Shown: positions 1 through 6,158, counted from the stretch's first letter. The stretch: DNA of 8,203 nt from Pseudobdellovibrionaceae bacterium (GCA_016791465.1 JAEUWE010000028.1:1-8203); one strand, 5' to 3'. Notes: a model not told the origin generated them from the letters alone. Made by a program: numbers and translations.

Positions 1-248
1 ACCTCGCGAACATCTTGCAGCAGGGACGCGTGCCGTGAGTTTTGAAGAAGCTTGAGGTCGTCATTCCAAACGAGCTCTAGCTTTTGTGGCGGCGGTAGGA
101 ACCAGAACCGCTGCTGCAGTCCGAAGTAGATTGCGAGAAAAGCCAAACCCGCAGAGGTGGCAAGAAGAATCCATCCGGTGGGTTGTGCGCCTGTTTTGAC
201 CGAGTTGGTGTTGGGGTCGGGTTGATTTTTTGAGCCTTGTTCATTCAT
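1..248 (-). CDS. Hypothetical single-pass membrane protein, N-terminal part (cut by window edge)
   Basis: Reading the minus strand from the ATG at 248 gives 82 codons with no stop before the window edge, so the gene continues past position 1. Residues 1-24 are polar (Asn, Gln, Pro, Thr rich) and should be cytoplasmic. Residues about 25-43 (start GWILLATSAG) form one hydrophobic helix, followed by an aromatic, Pro-rich segment (RFWFLPPP) and then a charged region starting KLELVWNDDLK. This is the layout of a membrane-anchored protein with its C-terminal body in the periplasm. A second ATG at 244 is in another frame. The ribosome binding site is weak (CAGAGA just upstream). I do not recognise the family. 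It is transcribed away from the VWA gene, so the two share the 249-567 spacer as a divergent control region. Confidence 0.6.
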   Translation of the reverse strand, partial: MNEQGSKNQPDPNTNSVKTGAQPTGWILLATSAGLAFLAIYFGLQQRFWFLPPPQKLELVWNDDLKLLQNSRHASLLQDVRE

Positions 249-369
249 TCTCTGAGGTTACGTTTCTTTTTAGACCTCGCGGAGCGCTAGTTTTTAGCCC
301 AGACGTTCGTCTGAGTTGTAGTGGTGACGATTCTCGCGCGGTGCCGTTCCTTGTCACAGTGTAACATGT

Positions 370-379
370 TGTAATTACA
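370..379. promoter_or_regulatory. Palindromic TGTAATTACA operator-like site
   Basis: TGTAATTACA is a perfect 10-bp palindrome. A near copy, TGTAATCACA, lies at 467-476, and the identity extends to a longer stretch (TTGTAAT, then T or C, then ACATG) at both places. Two copies of a dyad motif in one divergent promoter region are what a dimeric repressor or activator site looks like. No regulator gene is visible in the window, so the assignment is inference. Confidence 0.3.
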
Positions 380-432
380 TGTTTTTCTTGATTTGCAATT
401 TGTCGCCGTACGCAGTTTGGCTCTGTCGGGCG

Positions 433-462
433 TTGGTGGAGCCTGGGTCGATTGCGTATAAG
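433..462 (+). promoter_or_regulatory. Candidate sigma70-type promoter for the VWA lipoprotein gene
   Basis: TTGGTG (433-438) and TATAAG (457-462) are separated by 18 bases. The expected start site near 469 falls inside the second TGTAAT motif (467-476), so a protein bound there would be placed to block initiation. It would leave a leader of about 100 bases before the ATG at 568. Confidence 0.35.
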
Positions 463-567
463 TATTTGTAATCACATGGTTTTGGCGCTTTCCATGAAGG
501 AAGTTCACGTTGGCACAGGGATTGGACATAGCTTGGCTTGAAGGCCCATTTTTGGGTTGGAGGCTTT

Positions 568-1725
568 ATGCAGATCCGCCATGTGAGAGTAGGAATTGCG
601 ATTGGGATCGTGAGTTACTTTGGTGCTTGTGCGCCGGTAACCTTTGATGCGGTTCCGCAAAGTAAAGGCGGAAATGTTGTCACTCGATGCGAGGGCAGCA
701 CTTGTTACTATGACGTGACTGAGGAGAAGACGGTCGGACAGGGAATGGTGGACATCCTGATCGTGAATGATAATTCGGGCTCGATGTCTTATGAGCAGGC
801 GAAGATGGCGGGTGCATTTAGCGGATTTTTGACCTCACTTGATGGTTTGGATTATCGGATTGCGATGACGACGACAGATATCGCGTCACCAGCTGGAACT
901 CGGCCGGATAGCCTCTATTATAATCCGCCATCAGCTTACAATGGGAATGGTGCTCTTCAAGATGGCCGCCTCGTTGAGTTTTCTTCGGGGCAAAAGTATC
1001 TCGAAAAATCGACTTACAATAAAGAGACGCTGTTTAACAATACGATTAAACGACCGGAGACGTTGCAGTGTGAACAGAGTGGTTACACGCAGTGTCCGTC
1101 TGGTGATGAGCGCGGTATCTATGCGGCGAACCTCACTTTGAAGAACTACTCTTCGCAGTTCATGCGAATGGGCGCGCACTTAGCTGTGATTGTTTTGGCT
1201 GATGAAGATGAGCGTGGCGTTTCAAAGTATAATCCGGCGTCTGATAGCAATTCGCAGCAGATTAAATCATTGTATCCGTTGGAAGCGTTGGATGAACCGC
1301 AGAGCTTTATCGACAGCTTCCGTTCCTTGTTTCCAAGTAAGACAATGTCGTGGCACTCGATCGTCATTAAGAATGGTGATTCGGGCTGCTTGAGCGCGCA
1401 ATCGGGCCAAGGCGGTAACGCCTGGGTGCGTGGCGCTTATGGTAGCGCGTATCAGAAATTGAGTGAGTTGACGTCTGGCCTCGTGGGCAATATCTGTGCG
1501 TCGAACTACACCTCGCAGCTGCAGGATATTGGTTACACCATTAAAGATCAGGTGACGTCGTTACCGTTCCGTTGCCGTCCGATTGATGATCAGTTCGAGG
1601 TTCAGTTTGGTGGCGTGGTTGCGACGAGTGGATTTACGGCCGATTTTAATGCGATGACTTTGAATATTTCGGCCGCGCTTGCTCCATCGACAAAGGTGAC
1701 CCTGAAGTACACCTGTTCGAAGTAA
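568..1725 (+). CDS. VWA-domain (MIDAS) lipoprotein
   Basis: I chose the ATG at 568 because GGAGG lies at 559-563; the frame stays open to a TTG at 538 that has no ribosome binding site. The 385-residue product starts with a basic-hydrophobic signal and a lipobox-like YFGAC with Cys21, so it should be lipidated and held in the envelope. A von Willebrand factor A-type fold begins near residue 60: the strand VDILIVND is followed by the metal-site motif D68-x-S70-x-S72, and a second core strand (HLAVIVLADEDE, about 204-215) supplies further acidic residues at the usual place. Eight Cys besides Cys21 (41, 46, 168, 176, 274, 310, 336, 383) suggest disulfides outside the cytoplasm. The C-terminal 50 residues look like a small beta domain. 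VWA domains usually mediate metal-dependent protein binding; the partner here is unknown. The gene appears monocistronic. Confidence 0.85.
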   Translation: MQIRHVRVGIAIGIVSYFGACAPVTFDAVPQSKGGNVVTRCEGSTCYYDVTEEKTVGQGMVDILIVNDNSGSMSYEQAKMAGAFSGFLTSLDGLDYRIAMTTTDIASPAGTRPDSLYYNPPSAYNGNGALQDGRLVEFSSGQKYLEKSTYNKETLFNNTIKRPETLQCEQSGYTQCPSGDERGIYAANLTLKNYSSQFMRMGAHLAVIVLADEDERGVSKYNPASDSNSQQIKSLYPLEALDEPQSFIDSFRSLFPSKTMSWHSIVIKNGDSGCLSAQSGQGGNAWVRGAYGSAYQKLSELTSGLVGNICASNYTSQLQDIGYTIKDQVTSLPFRCRPIDDQFEVQFGGVVATSGFTADFNAMTLNISAALAPSTKVTLKYTCSK

Positions 1726-1810
1726 GGACGAATGGGCTTGATCTGGATGGTGAATCCAGGCCTATGGTCTAGTTTTCCGAGAGCTTAAAGAAGACTTAAC
1801 TTAGTGATTC

Positions 1811-1850
1811 AATAAGAAAAAGAGGCTGGTTTCAGCCTCTTTTTCTTATT
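1811..1850. terminator. Perfect 18-bp bidirectional intrinsic terminator
   Basis: Arms 1811-1828 and 1833-1850 are perfectly complementary across 18 bp with a GTTT loop. The outer part of each arm is an A-rich tract that reads as a T tract on the opposite strand, so the hairpin can terminate the VWA gene from the left and anything running leftwards from tRNA-Pro. Confidence 0.92.
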
Positions 1851-2176
<326 letters not shown>

Positions 2177-2193
2177 ACTAAAGAAGAGTCGAC

Positions 2194-2222
2194 ATTGTAT
2201 AGCATCGTAGGCCTACAGCCAA
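2194..2222 (-). promoter_or_regulatory. Promoter of tRNA-Pro
   Basis: On the minus strand TTGGCT (2222-2217) and TACAAT (2199-2194) are spaced by 17 bases, close to the sigma70-type consensus. Initiation would fall near 2187, about 11 bases before the mature tRNA 5' end at 2176, giving a short 5' leader for RNase P. Confidence 0.7.
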
Positions 2223-2251
2223 GGACCGTTCACGTGTCGTTAGAAAAACAC

Positions 2252-2317
2252 ACCACTTTTTTCTCAGGATTTTCTTCTGCGCTGAATTAAGCAGCTGGAA
2301 AGTCGCAAAAAAGTGGT
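2252..2317. repeat. 11-bp perfect inverted repeat ACCACTTTTTT / AAAAAAGTGGT
   Basis: The left arm is at 2252-2262 and the right arm at 2307-2317, with 44 bases between them. The right arm abuts the candidate -35 box of the barrel-protein gene. The spacing is too long for a simple terminator; paired regulator sites or a looped structure are possible. Confidence 0.5.
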
Positions 2318-2346
2318 TGCCTTCAAATTTAAACGGTTCCTACGAT
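2317..2346 (+). promoter_or_regulatory. Candidate promoter of the outer-membrane protein gene
   Basis: TTGCCT (2317-2322) and TACGAT (2341-2346) are separated by 18 bases. It is the best sigma70-like pair I found between the tRNA and the barrel gene. It would give an unusually long leader of about 320 bases, so a nearer promoter that I cannot recognise remains possible. Confidence 0.35.
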
Positions 2347-2451
2347 GACGGTGCAGGCGATTGGACTCACGATGTTAGGACTGCCTCAGGACTTTGTCGG
2401 GGTCGTTTCGCTTGGAAGTTGGTTTAGTTTTGAAGTTTAGGTCCAAAGAAC

Positions 2452-2555
2452 GGGGTTGAGGAAGACCCCACTGTAAGCGACAGAGCCAGGATGGTCTCTC
2501 TGTCGGCGGAAGTGAAACAAGACCTTGGATGGAGAGCGAGTCTCGAAAACCAAGG
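2452..2555 (+). promoter_or_regulatory. Structured 5' leader with three tandem hairpins
   Basis: Three consecutive stem-loops can be drawn. The first is GGGGT 2452-2456 with ACCCC 2465-2469. The second is CGACAGAG 2478-2485 with CTCTGTCG 2498-2505, an 8-bp perfect stem. The third is CCTTGG 2523-2528 with CCAAGG 2550-2555, enclosing GAGA 2532-2535 with TCTC 2541-2544. CTGT at 2471-2474 can also pair with ACAG at 2480-2483, which competes with the second stem. I recognise no known riboswitch. It could be an mRNA-stabilising leader, a control element or a separate small RNA. Confidence 0.4.
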
Positions 2556-2630
2556 ATTGAGTGGAGCGACCGACGGCAGCGTGTTCGAGGGTTTAAAAGA
2601 CAAAAGAAGAGAAAATGAAAAAAGAAGCAA

Positions 2631-2674
2631 GTTCAACAACATGTTCAACAACTACGTTTCAAAGGAGAAATCAA
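2631..2674 (+). promoter_or_regulatory. CA-rich repeat and ribosome binding site of the barrel gene
   Basis: GTTCAACAAC occurs at 2631-2640 and again at 2643-2652, just upstream of the strong AAAGGAG (2661-2667) that sits seven bases before the ATG at 2675. Unstructured CA-rich tracts at this place are known to enhance initiation and to act as small-RNA target sites in other bacteria. Either role here is inferred. The ribosome binding site decides the start at 2675 over an in-frame ATG at 2615. Confidence 0.5.
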
Positions 2675-3982
2675 ATGAAGCGTTTGGTTCTTCTCGCTGG
2701 TGCCTTGGCTGTAACGACTGCTGCTCACGCTGCAGACGAAACTGACATGAAAGCAAACGGTGAGTTCCGCGTCCGTTACTATAACGATATGACTCCGTCG
2801 GGTATCAAAGATACACCGGCGAACAAGTCAGACATCGAAGGTCGAATGAAGCTCGGCTTCACCCTCAAAAAGGGCGAGAAGTTCAGTGCTCACATGACGA
2901 TGCTTCATGGCACAAAGTTCGGTGATGAGAAAGCCCTTGGTGGTGGTGCTGCAAACTATTCTGCACACAATGCCAACAACGGTTTGATCGTAAACCAAGC
3001 TTATGGCTGGTGGAAAGCTGGCGAGAGCTACTCGCTCAAGGCTGGACGTTTCAACGTCGAGCTCGGTGGCGGTGAGTTCTTCTCTGCTGATGGTTGGAAT
3101 CTTGTACCAACAACTCACGAGGGTTTCCTTGGTGTGTTTGATACAGATTTCGCGAGCATTGCGGCTGCGTTGGTGAAGGTATCTGAGGCTGGAACAGCGA
3201 CATCGGCTGACTCCGATCCAGAAGCGCACAACATCATCGTTTCGGCTGACATTAAGAACATGCCCGAGGCTGTGAAGACTGCGAACCTCACACTTGTTCA
3301 GATGAGCAAGAGCGAGACTTCGACTCCTGCTTCAGGTGCGATGAACGCGCAGCACATCGGTGTGACTGTTGGTGGTGACATGAGCAATGTCTTCTGGAAA
3401 GCAGTTGCTGCATTCCAGATGGGTGTTCAGTCGAAAACAGCTGCAGCGGAAACAAAGCTCGCTGGTAACATGTTTGACGTCACTGTTGGTTACGGCATGC
3501 CGGAAACTATGGGTCTGAAGATGTGGGCGAACTACCACATGGACTCTGGCGACGACAGTGCTGCTGACCAGAACAACAACGACTACCAGGCGCTGTTCTA
3601 CGACTCGCACAAGTTTGCAGGTCTGATGGACATTTTTGGTTGGGGCAACCTGACATACTGGAACATCGGCGCGTCGATGACGGCTGCTGATGATCTCGAA
3701 GTTGGTCTCGGTCTCTACGGCTTCTCGAAGTCGAAAGAGAACGGAGCAACTTTGAATGCATCGGGCAACGATCGCTTCGCGGCTTTCCGTGGCGGTGCTG
3801 CGGCTGCGAAGGCTGACCTCGGTATGGAACTCGACGTATGGGCTTCTCAGAAGTACGCGTCGAACTTCTCGATCGATGCGAACCTCGGTATGTTCATGCC
3901 TGGCGCTGCATTTAAAGATGCAACTCCAAAGCGTGAAACAACTATCATGCAATTGATGGTTGCAGGAACAATGATGTTCTAA
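2675..3982 (+). CDS. Porin-like outer-membrane beta-barrel protein
   Basis: The 435-residue product starts with a classical Sec signal (MKRLVLLAGA...) with likely cleavage after AHA at residue 19. The mature part of about 416 residues has no further hydrophobic helix. It is rich in Gly, Ala, Asn and aromatic residues in alternating amphipathic stretches, for example EFRVRYYN near 30 and SYSLKAGRFNVELGGGEFF near 112-130. It ends in VAGTMMF; a C-terminal Phe is the usual recognition signal for barrel insertion by the Bam complex. Length and composition fit a porin of about 16 strands that passes small solutes, but I cannot assign selectivity. The excellent ribosome binding site, long leader and stable 3' hairpins suggest very high expression. 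It may be a major porin of the organism. The mature protein lacks Cys, normal for porins. Confidence 0.82.
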   Translation: MKRLVLLAGALAVTTAAHAADETDMKANGEFRVRYYNDMTPSGIKDTPANKSDIEGRMKLGFTLKKGEKFSAHMTMLHGTKFGDEKALGGGAANYSAHNANNGLIVNQAYGWWKAGESYSLKAGRFNVELGGGEFFSADGWNLVPTTHEGFLGVFDTDFASIAAALVKVSEAGTATSADSDPEAHNIIVSADIKNMPEAVKTANLTLVQMSKSETSTPASGAMNAQHIGVTVGGDMSNVFWKAVAAFQMGVQSKTAAAETKLAGNMFDVTVGYGMPETMGLKMWANYHMDSGDDSAADQNNNDYQALFYDSHKFAGLMDIFGWGNLTYWNIGASMTAADDLEVGLGLYGFSKSKENGATLNASGNDRFAAFRGGAAAAKADLGMELDVWASQKYASNFSIDANLGMFMPGAAFKDATPKRETTIMQLMVAGTMMF

Positions 3983-4048
3983 TCATGCGGAGCCGAGCGA
4001 TCGGCTCCCGTGATTCCAGACTTCGGTCTGGGCCAGATAGAGATCTGG
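3981..4048 (+). ncRNA. Tandem stable hairpins in the 3' UTR of the barrel gene
   Basis: Three stem-loops follow the stop codon directly. In the first, GGAGCCGA (3989-3996) and TCGGCTCC (4001-4008) close a GCGA tetraloop, with AATCA (3981-3985) and TGATT (4011-4015) extending the stem past a small internal loop. In the second, CCAGAC (4016-4021) and GTCTGG (4026-4031) close a TTCG tetraloop. In the third, CCAGAT (4033-4038) and ATCTGG (4043-4048) close AGAG. C(UUCG)G and GNRA loops are among the most stable RNA tetraloops. The near-identical arms of stems two and three permit alternative pairing. The region could protect the mRNA 3' end or be released as a small RNA. Confidence 0.5.
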
Positions 4049-4052
4049 GAAT

Positions 4053-4090
4053 GAAGCGGATCGGGCGACCGATCCGCTTTTTCTTTTTCT
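4053..4090 (+). terminator. Intrinsic terminator of the barrel gene
   Basis: An 11-bp stem (4054-4064 with 4069-4079, core GCGGATCGG/CCGATCCGC) closes a GCGA tetraloop and runs into TTTTTCTTTTT. It is the fourth hairpin of the 3' UTR. Confidence 0.93.
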
Positions 4091-4143
4091 AAAACCGGAC
4101 GAGACAGTCTCAAGATGAGATCGGGGACGACCGAAGAGACGCT

Positions 4144-4665
4144 GTGGTCACGCGTCTGTTTCTTCTTATTCTTTTCGTTATCTTGGTGTCGACGGGCGGA
4201 AGGGCCAGTGCGGCACCGTCGCGAAGTCGGCTTGTGATTCATCCTGTCGTAACGGCAGAGCTGACGAGTTTACTCAGTGCAGGGGACCTCTTACACGAAG
4301 CTCTGGTAAAGCAAGACGACGAACAGGTTGAGGTCGCGCTGAAAGATATTGAACAGGCGCTGAAGAGAACCATTGCGGCGTCGCGGGTGCTCAGGCCCTA
4401 TGAGCGGTCGCACCTTCTGAAGCTGCTTGAGGTCATGCAGGAGCATGCTGAGGTGGCTCGAAACAGCGGTCACTCGGATCGACGAGAACGTCTCGTCGAT
4501 ATCTTCAATAACTTGGCGATTCTTGTACGGGTTTATAGCGTTGATGCGAGATTTAAGATCTTTTTCTGCGGCAAAGATCGAATGACTTGGGTCCAGACTA
4601 AAGCCCGAGGGCAGCATCCATTTCCTGAAGGAATGGATCGTGATTGCGCTGTGAGGGCGCCTTAA
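4144..4665 (+). CDS. Exported helical protein with C-terminal two-Cys motif (distant DUF3347-like pattern)
   Basis: The frame opens with a GTG at 4144, preceded by a weak AAGAGA; no better in-frame start is visible. The 173-residue product has a signal peptide (LFLLILFVILVS, probable cleavage after ASA at 23), so it should be periplasmic. Residues about 36-135 are predominantly helical, as in a small helix bundle. The tail carries C142-G-K-D, W149-x-Q151, H158-P-F and M164-x-x-x-C168. From memory this order (Cys, then W-x-Q or W-L-x, then P-[FY], then M-x-x-C) recalls the end of DUF3347 proteins, which often accompany copper/heavy-metal efflux components. The middle is too diverged to be sure, and a metal role is only a suggestion. 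The gene is followed after 14 bases by the next one, so the two are probably co-transcribed. GAGACAGTCTC, an 11-base palindrome at 4101-4111, lies upstream. Confidence 0.72.
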   Translation: MVTRLFLLILFVILVSTGGRASAAPSRSRLVIHPVVTAELTSLLSAGDLLHEALVKQDDEQVEVALKDIEQALKRTIAASRVLRPYERSHLLKLLEVMQEHAEVARNSGHSDRRERLVDIFNNLAILVRVYSVDARFKIFFCGKDRMTWVQTKARGQHPFPEGMDRDCAVRAP

Positions 4666-4679
4666 TTCAAGATTGATCA

Positions 4680-5273
4680 ATGGATGAGTTTCTTCGTCGT
4701 GCGCCCAGGACATTGGTGGCTATGGTCGCGCTGATTGCCGGATATTTTTTGATCATTGCGGCGAATCCTCCCCGCACAGTTTGCGATGAGCAGTTGGATC
4801 TTTTTAAACAATCGCAAAAGTCATTCTTGCTGAACCAAGGGAAGACTCAACGTTCGATGGCAGCACAGCTCTACGAGTTGTGTAAGTCGGAGAATGGTCC
4901 CGGTGGCTGCTTTGACCTGTTTTTGAATCTTCGAAAGATGGTTGAGGACTTAGAGCGAATGCCGAAGGCCTGTCGACAGGCCGCAGGTGAGGATGCGCTG
5001 ATCAAGCAGTGGCTCTTGAAGTCGATGACGCTGATGGTGCAGTTGGCTTGGGGCGAGATGGGAGCTGGTGGATACCAGGCCAAGCGTCGTGGTTGGCTTG
5101 ATGCCGCTGATTTGCGACTGTTTTGTCGCATGAAGAATTTGGCTGTTCGATTTTATGGTGATGAGCAGTTTCACGCTTTTCGAGAAAGTGTGATGGCTGA
5201 TCTGCCGAATGCAAAAGCGCAGTCGAGAGATCAGCGATGGATGGGATCGATATTTTCGATTCCTTGCGACTGA
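4680..5273 (+). CDS. Membrane-anchored six-Cys periplasmic protein, family unknown
   Basis: The ATG at 4680 is the first possible start after an in-frame stop at 4674. It has no clear ribosome binding site, so translation may depend on the upstream gene ending at 4665, or begin at the ATG at 4722. The 197-residue product has one N-terminal hydrophobic helix (about 11-28) and then a mainly helical body with six Cys (35, 68, 77, 98, 149, 196). The even number, all after the helix, fits disulfides in the periplasm. Conspicuous segments include CKSENGPGGC (68-77), WLDAADLRLFC (139-149) and the terminal IPCD. The helix lacks a good cleavage site, so I favour an anchor over a signal peptide. I do not recognise the family. 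Co-transcription with the preceding two-Cys exported protein suggests they work together in the envelope. Confidence 0.75.
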   Translation: MDEFLRRAPRTLVAMVALIAGYFLIIAANPPRTVCDEQLDLFKQSQKSFLLNQGKTQRSMAAQLYELCKSENGPGGCFDLFLNLRKMVEDLERMPKACRQAAGEDALIKQWLLKSMTLMVQLAWGEMGAGGYQAKRRGWLDAADLRLFCRMKNLAVRFYGDEQFHAFRESVMADLPNAKAQSRDQRWMGSIFSIPCD

Positions 5274-5278
5274 CGCGG

Positions 5279-5530
5279 CTATTCTTGTCCCGCGCGCATT
5301 TGCAGTTCGAGATATAGAATGTGCCGATGTTGATCGGCGTCTCGATTGGTCACAGCACCAATGAGCCGGATTTCGTGATCGTCGCGATGGGCGAATTCGA
5401 TGGACTCAATGGTTGTTGATCTGCGCTGTGGGCGCGACGGCCTTTCGATCCAGTCGTGTGGATCGAGGCCGAACTGTGCGAGATCTCTTAAGACTGAATG
5501 ATGCTGAGTGGTTTGCTGGGTCGATTTCAT
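5279..5530 (-). CDS. Small soluble hypothetical protein (83 aa)
   Basis: On the minus strand the ATG at 5530 is preceded by a perfect GGAGG (5540-5536) with a five-base spacer. This decides the start over an upstream in-frame ATG at 5566. The 83-residue product has no signal peptide, no membrane helix and no Cys. It begins with a Gln/His-rich stretch, followed by LAQFGLDPHDW (17-27), an Arg/Pro-rich linker (RPSRPQRR, 30-37) and a probable beta section with IESIEF, EIRLIGAV and ILYLELQM (41-78). The alternation suggests a small beta-rich fold. Its stop lies five bases from the stop of the convergent plus-strand gene, and no terminator separates them, so the transcripts probably overlap. I do not recognise the family. 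The strong ribosome binding site is the main reason for trusting it. Confidence 0.72.
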   Translation of the reverse strand: MKSTQQTTQHHSVLRDLAQFGLDPHDWIERPSRPQRRSTTIESIEFAHRDDHEIRLIGAVTNRDADQHRHILYLELQMRAGQE

Positions 5531-5613
5531 TTTTGCCTCCGGTTTGATGCGGGAGCAGGAGAGCAAGTCCGAGGCGCGGACGTGGAGAGCGGAGCGGTGA
5601 GTTGTTTCAACGA

Positions 5614-5636
5614 CTTAGCGCATTTGCAGCGCTGAG
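5614..5636. repeat. Hairpin in the divergent spacer
   Basis: CTTAGCGC (5614-5621) pairs with GCGCTGAG (5629-5636) with one T-G pair and a seven-base loop. No T run follows, so it is not a terminator. It lies between the divergent genes starting at 5530 and 5690, and could be an operator or a leader structure. I found no convincing -35/-10 pair in the 5531-5689 spacer. Confidence 0.35.
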
Positions 5637-5689
5637 AATGTCCAAAGTCTGATAGAAGAGGTCCTAAAACCTGGATTGAGGAGGTCGTT

Positions 5690-6094
5690 GTGCTCAGACT
5701 TTTTCTTGCTCAGCTCGCAGCCGGCGTTTGGGCGGCCGTTGTTTTTAGATTGGGCCTTGAGCAGCGGGTGGCTGGCGTACTGGCTGGATCGGTTTTTGTC
5801 CTTATCGGACTTTATGGTGTTTTGGCGGGGTATCGCTGGCCGGGGCTTATGGGGTTTCGCCGGTCTCGCGTTGTCGTCATTGGTCTTTCTGTCGGGCATC
5901 TCATGGCGTTCGCTCTACCAATGTTGCTGTATCGCATCATTCATTGGAATGAGATTTTTTCAAAAATTGAATTTTGGGGGCTCGCCGGGCCAGAGTTTCA
6001 CGCGGTTTCAACCCGGTACTTTTCGTTCTGGATGGCTGTGACTTTGGGAATGGTCCTCGTTGAGAGGCTACAGGCGCGTACGCGGGCGAAATAG
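5690..6094 (+). CDS. Small integral membrane protein, about four helices
   Basis: The GTG at 5690 has an excellent GAGGAGG at 5678-5684, five bases upstream. An overlapping frame from 5676 is a shadow. The 134-residue product is strongly hydrophobic, with probable transmembrane segments at about 2-20, 27-47, 61-80 and 109-126. Basic residues (RWPGLMGFRRSR, 49-60) lie between helices 2 and 3, and the tail RLQARTRAK is basic. By the positive-inside rule these two parts should be cytoplasmic. A longer loop between helices 3 and 4 contains HWNEIF and EFWGLAGPEFH and may face the periplasm. No family or enzymatic motif is evident. The gene has its own terminator and appears monocistronic. Confidence 0.78.
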   Translation: MLRLFLAQLAAGVWAAVVFRLGLEQRVAGVLAGSVFVLIGLYGVLAGYRWPGLMGFRRSRVVVIGLSVGHLMAFALPMLLYRIIHWNEIFSKIEFWGLAGPEFHAVSTRYFSFWMAVTLGMVLVERLQARTRAK

Positions 6095-6098
6095 AACG

Positions 6099-6125
6099 AA
6101 AAAAGGGGCGAAAGCCCCTTTTTTT
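6099..6125. terminator. Bidirectional intrinsic terminator
   Basis: AAAAAAGGGGC (6099-6109) and GCCCCTTTTTT (6114-6124) close a GAAA tetraloop. The A/T flanks work on both strands, serving the membrane-protein gene from the left and the S18 gene from the right. Confidence 0.93.
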
Positions 6126-6158
6126 CAATCATCTACAGGTCGGAGACCTTAGGTATGA

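Larger units (their letters stand above)
249..567. other. Divergent intergenic region, no gene supported
   Basis: This 319-base spacer separates the minus-strand membrane protein from the plus-strand VWA lipoprotein. It holds the candidate promoter and the paired TGTAAT motifs listed separately, plus a 6-bp hairpin (AACATG 363-368 with CATGTT 378-383) followed by a T run. The minus-strand reading frame across 287-529 has low-complexity Thr/Arg composition and no ribosome binding site, so I do not call it a gene. Confidence 0.5.

Noticed and set aside
287..529. Minus-strand 80-codon frame in the spacer
   Set aside because: Low-complexity Thr/Arg/Asn composition, no ribosome binding site, and it covers the proposed promoter of the VWA gene.
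494..541. 15-codon upstream reading frame ahead of the VWA gene (ATG 494, TGA 539)
   Set aside because: No ribosome binding site precedes it and its codons show nothing suggestive of a leader peptide.
2424..2745. Frames on both strands in the porin leader (Leu/Phe-rich minus frame 2424-2651; plus frame 2491-2745)
   Set aside because: The minus frame is the complement of an AAAGAAG-rich tract. The plus frame runs out of frame into the porin gene and has no ribosome binding site.
2828..3952. Long minus-strand frames opposite the barrel gene (133 and 206 codons)
   Set aside because: These arise from the biased codon use of a highly expressed gene on the plus strand; they lack ribosome binding sites and coherent domains.
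5676..6041. TTG-initiated frame overlapping the small membrane protein
   Set aside because: The frame at 5690 has a GAGGAGG at the right spacing and cleaner transmembrane segments; the other is its shadow.
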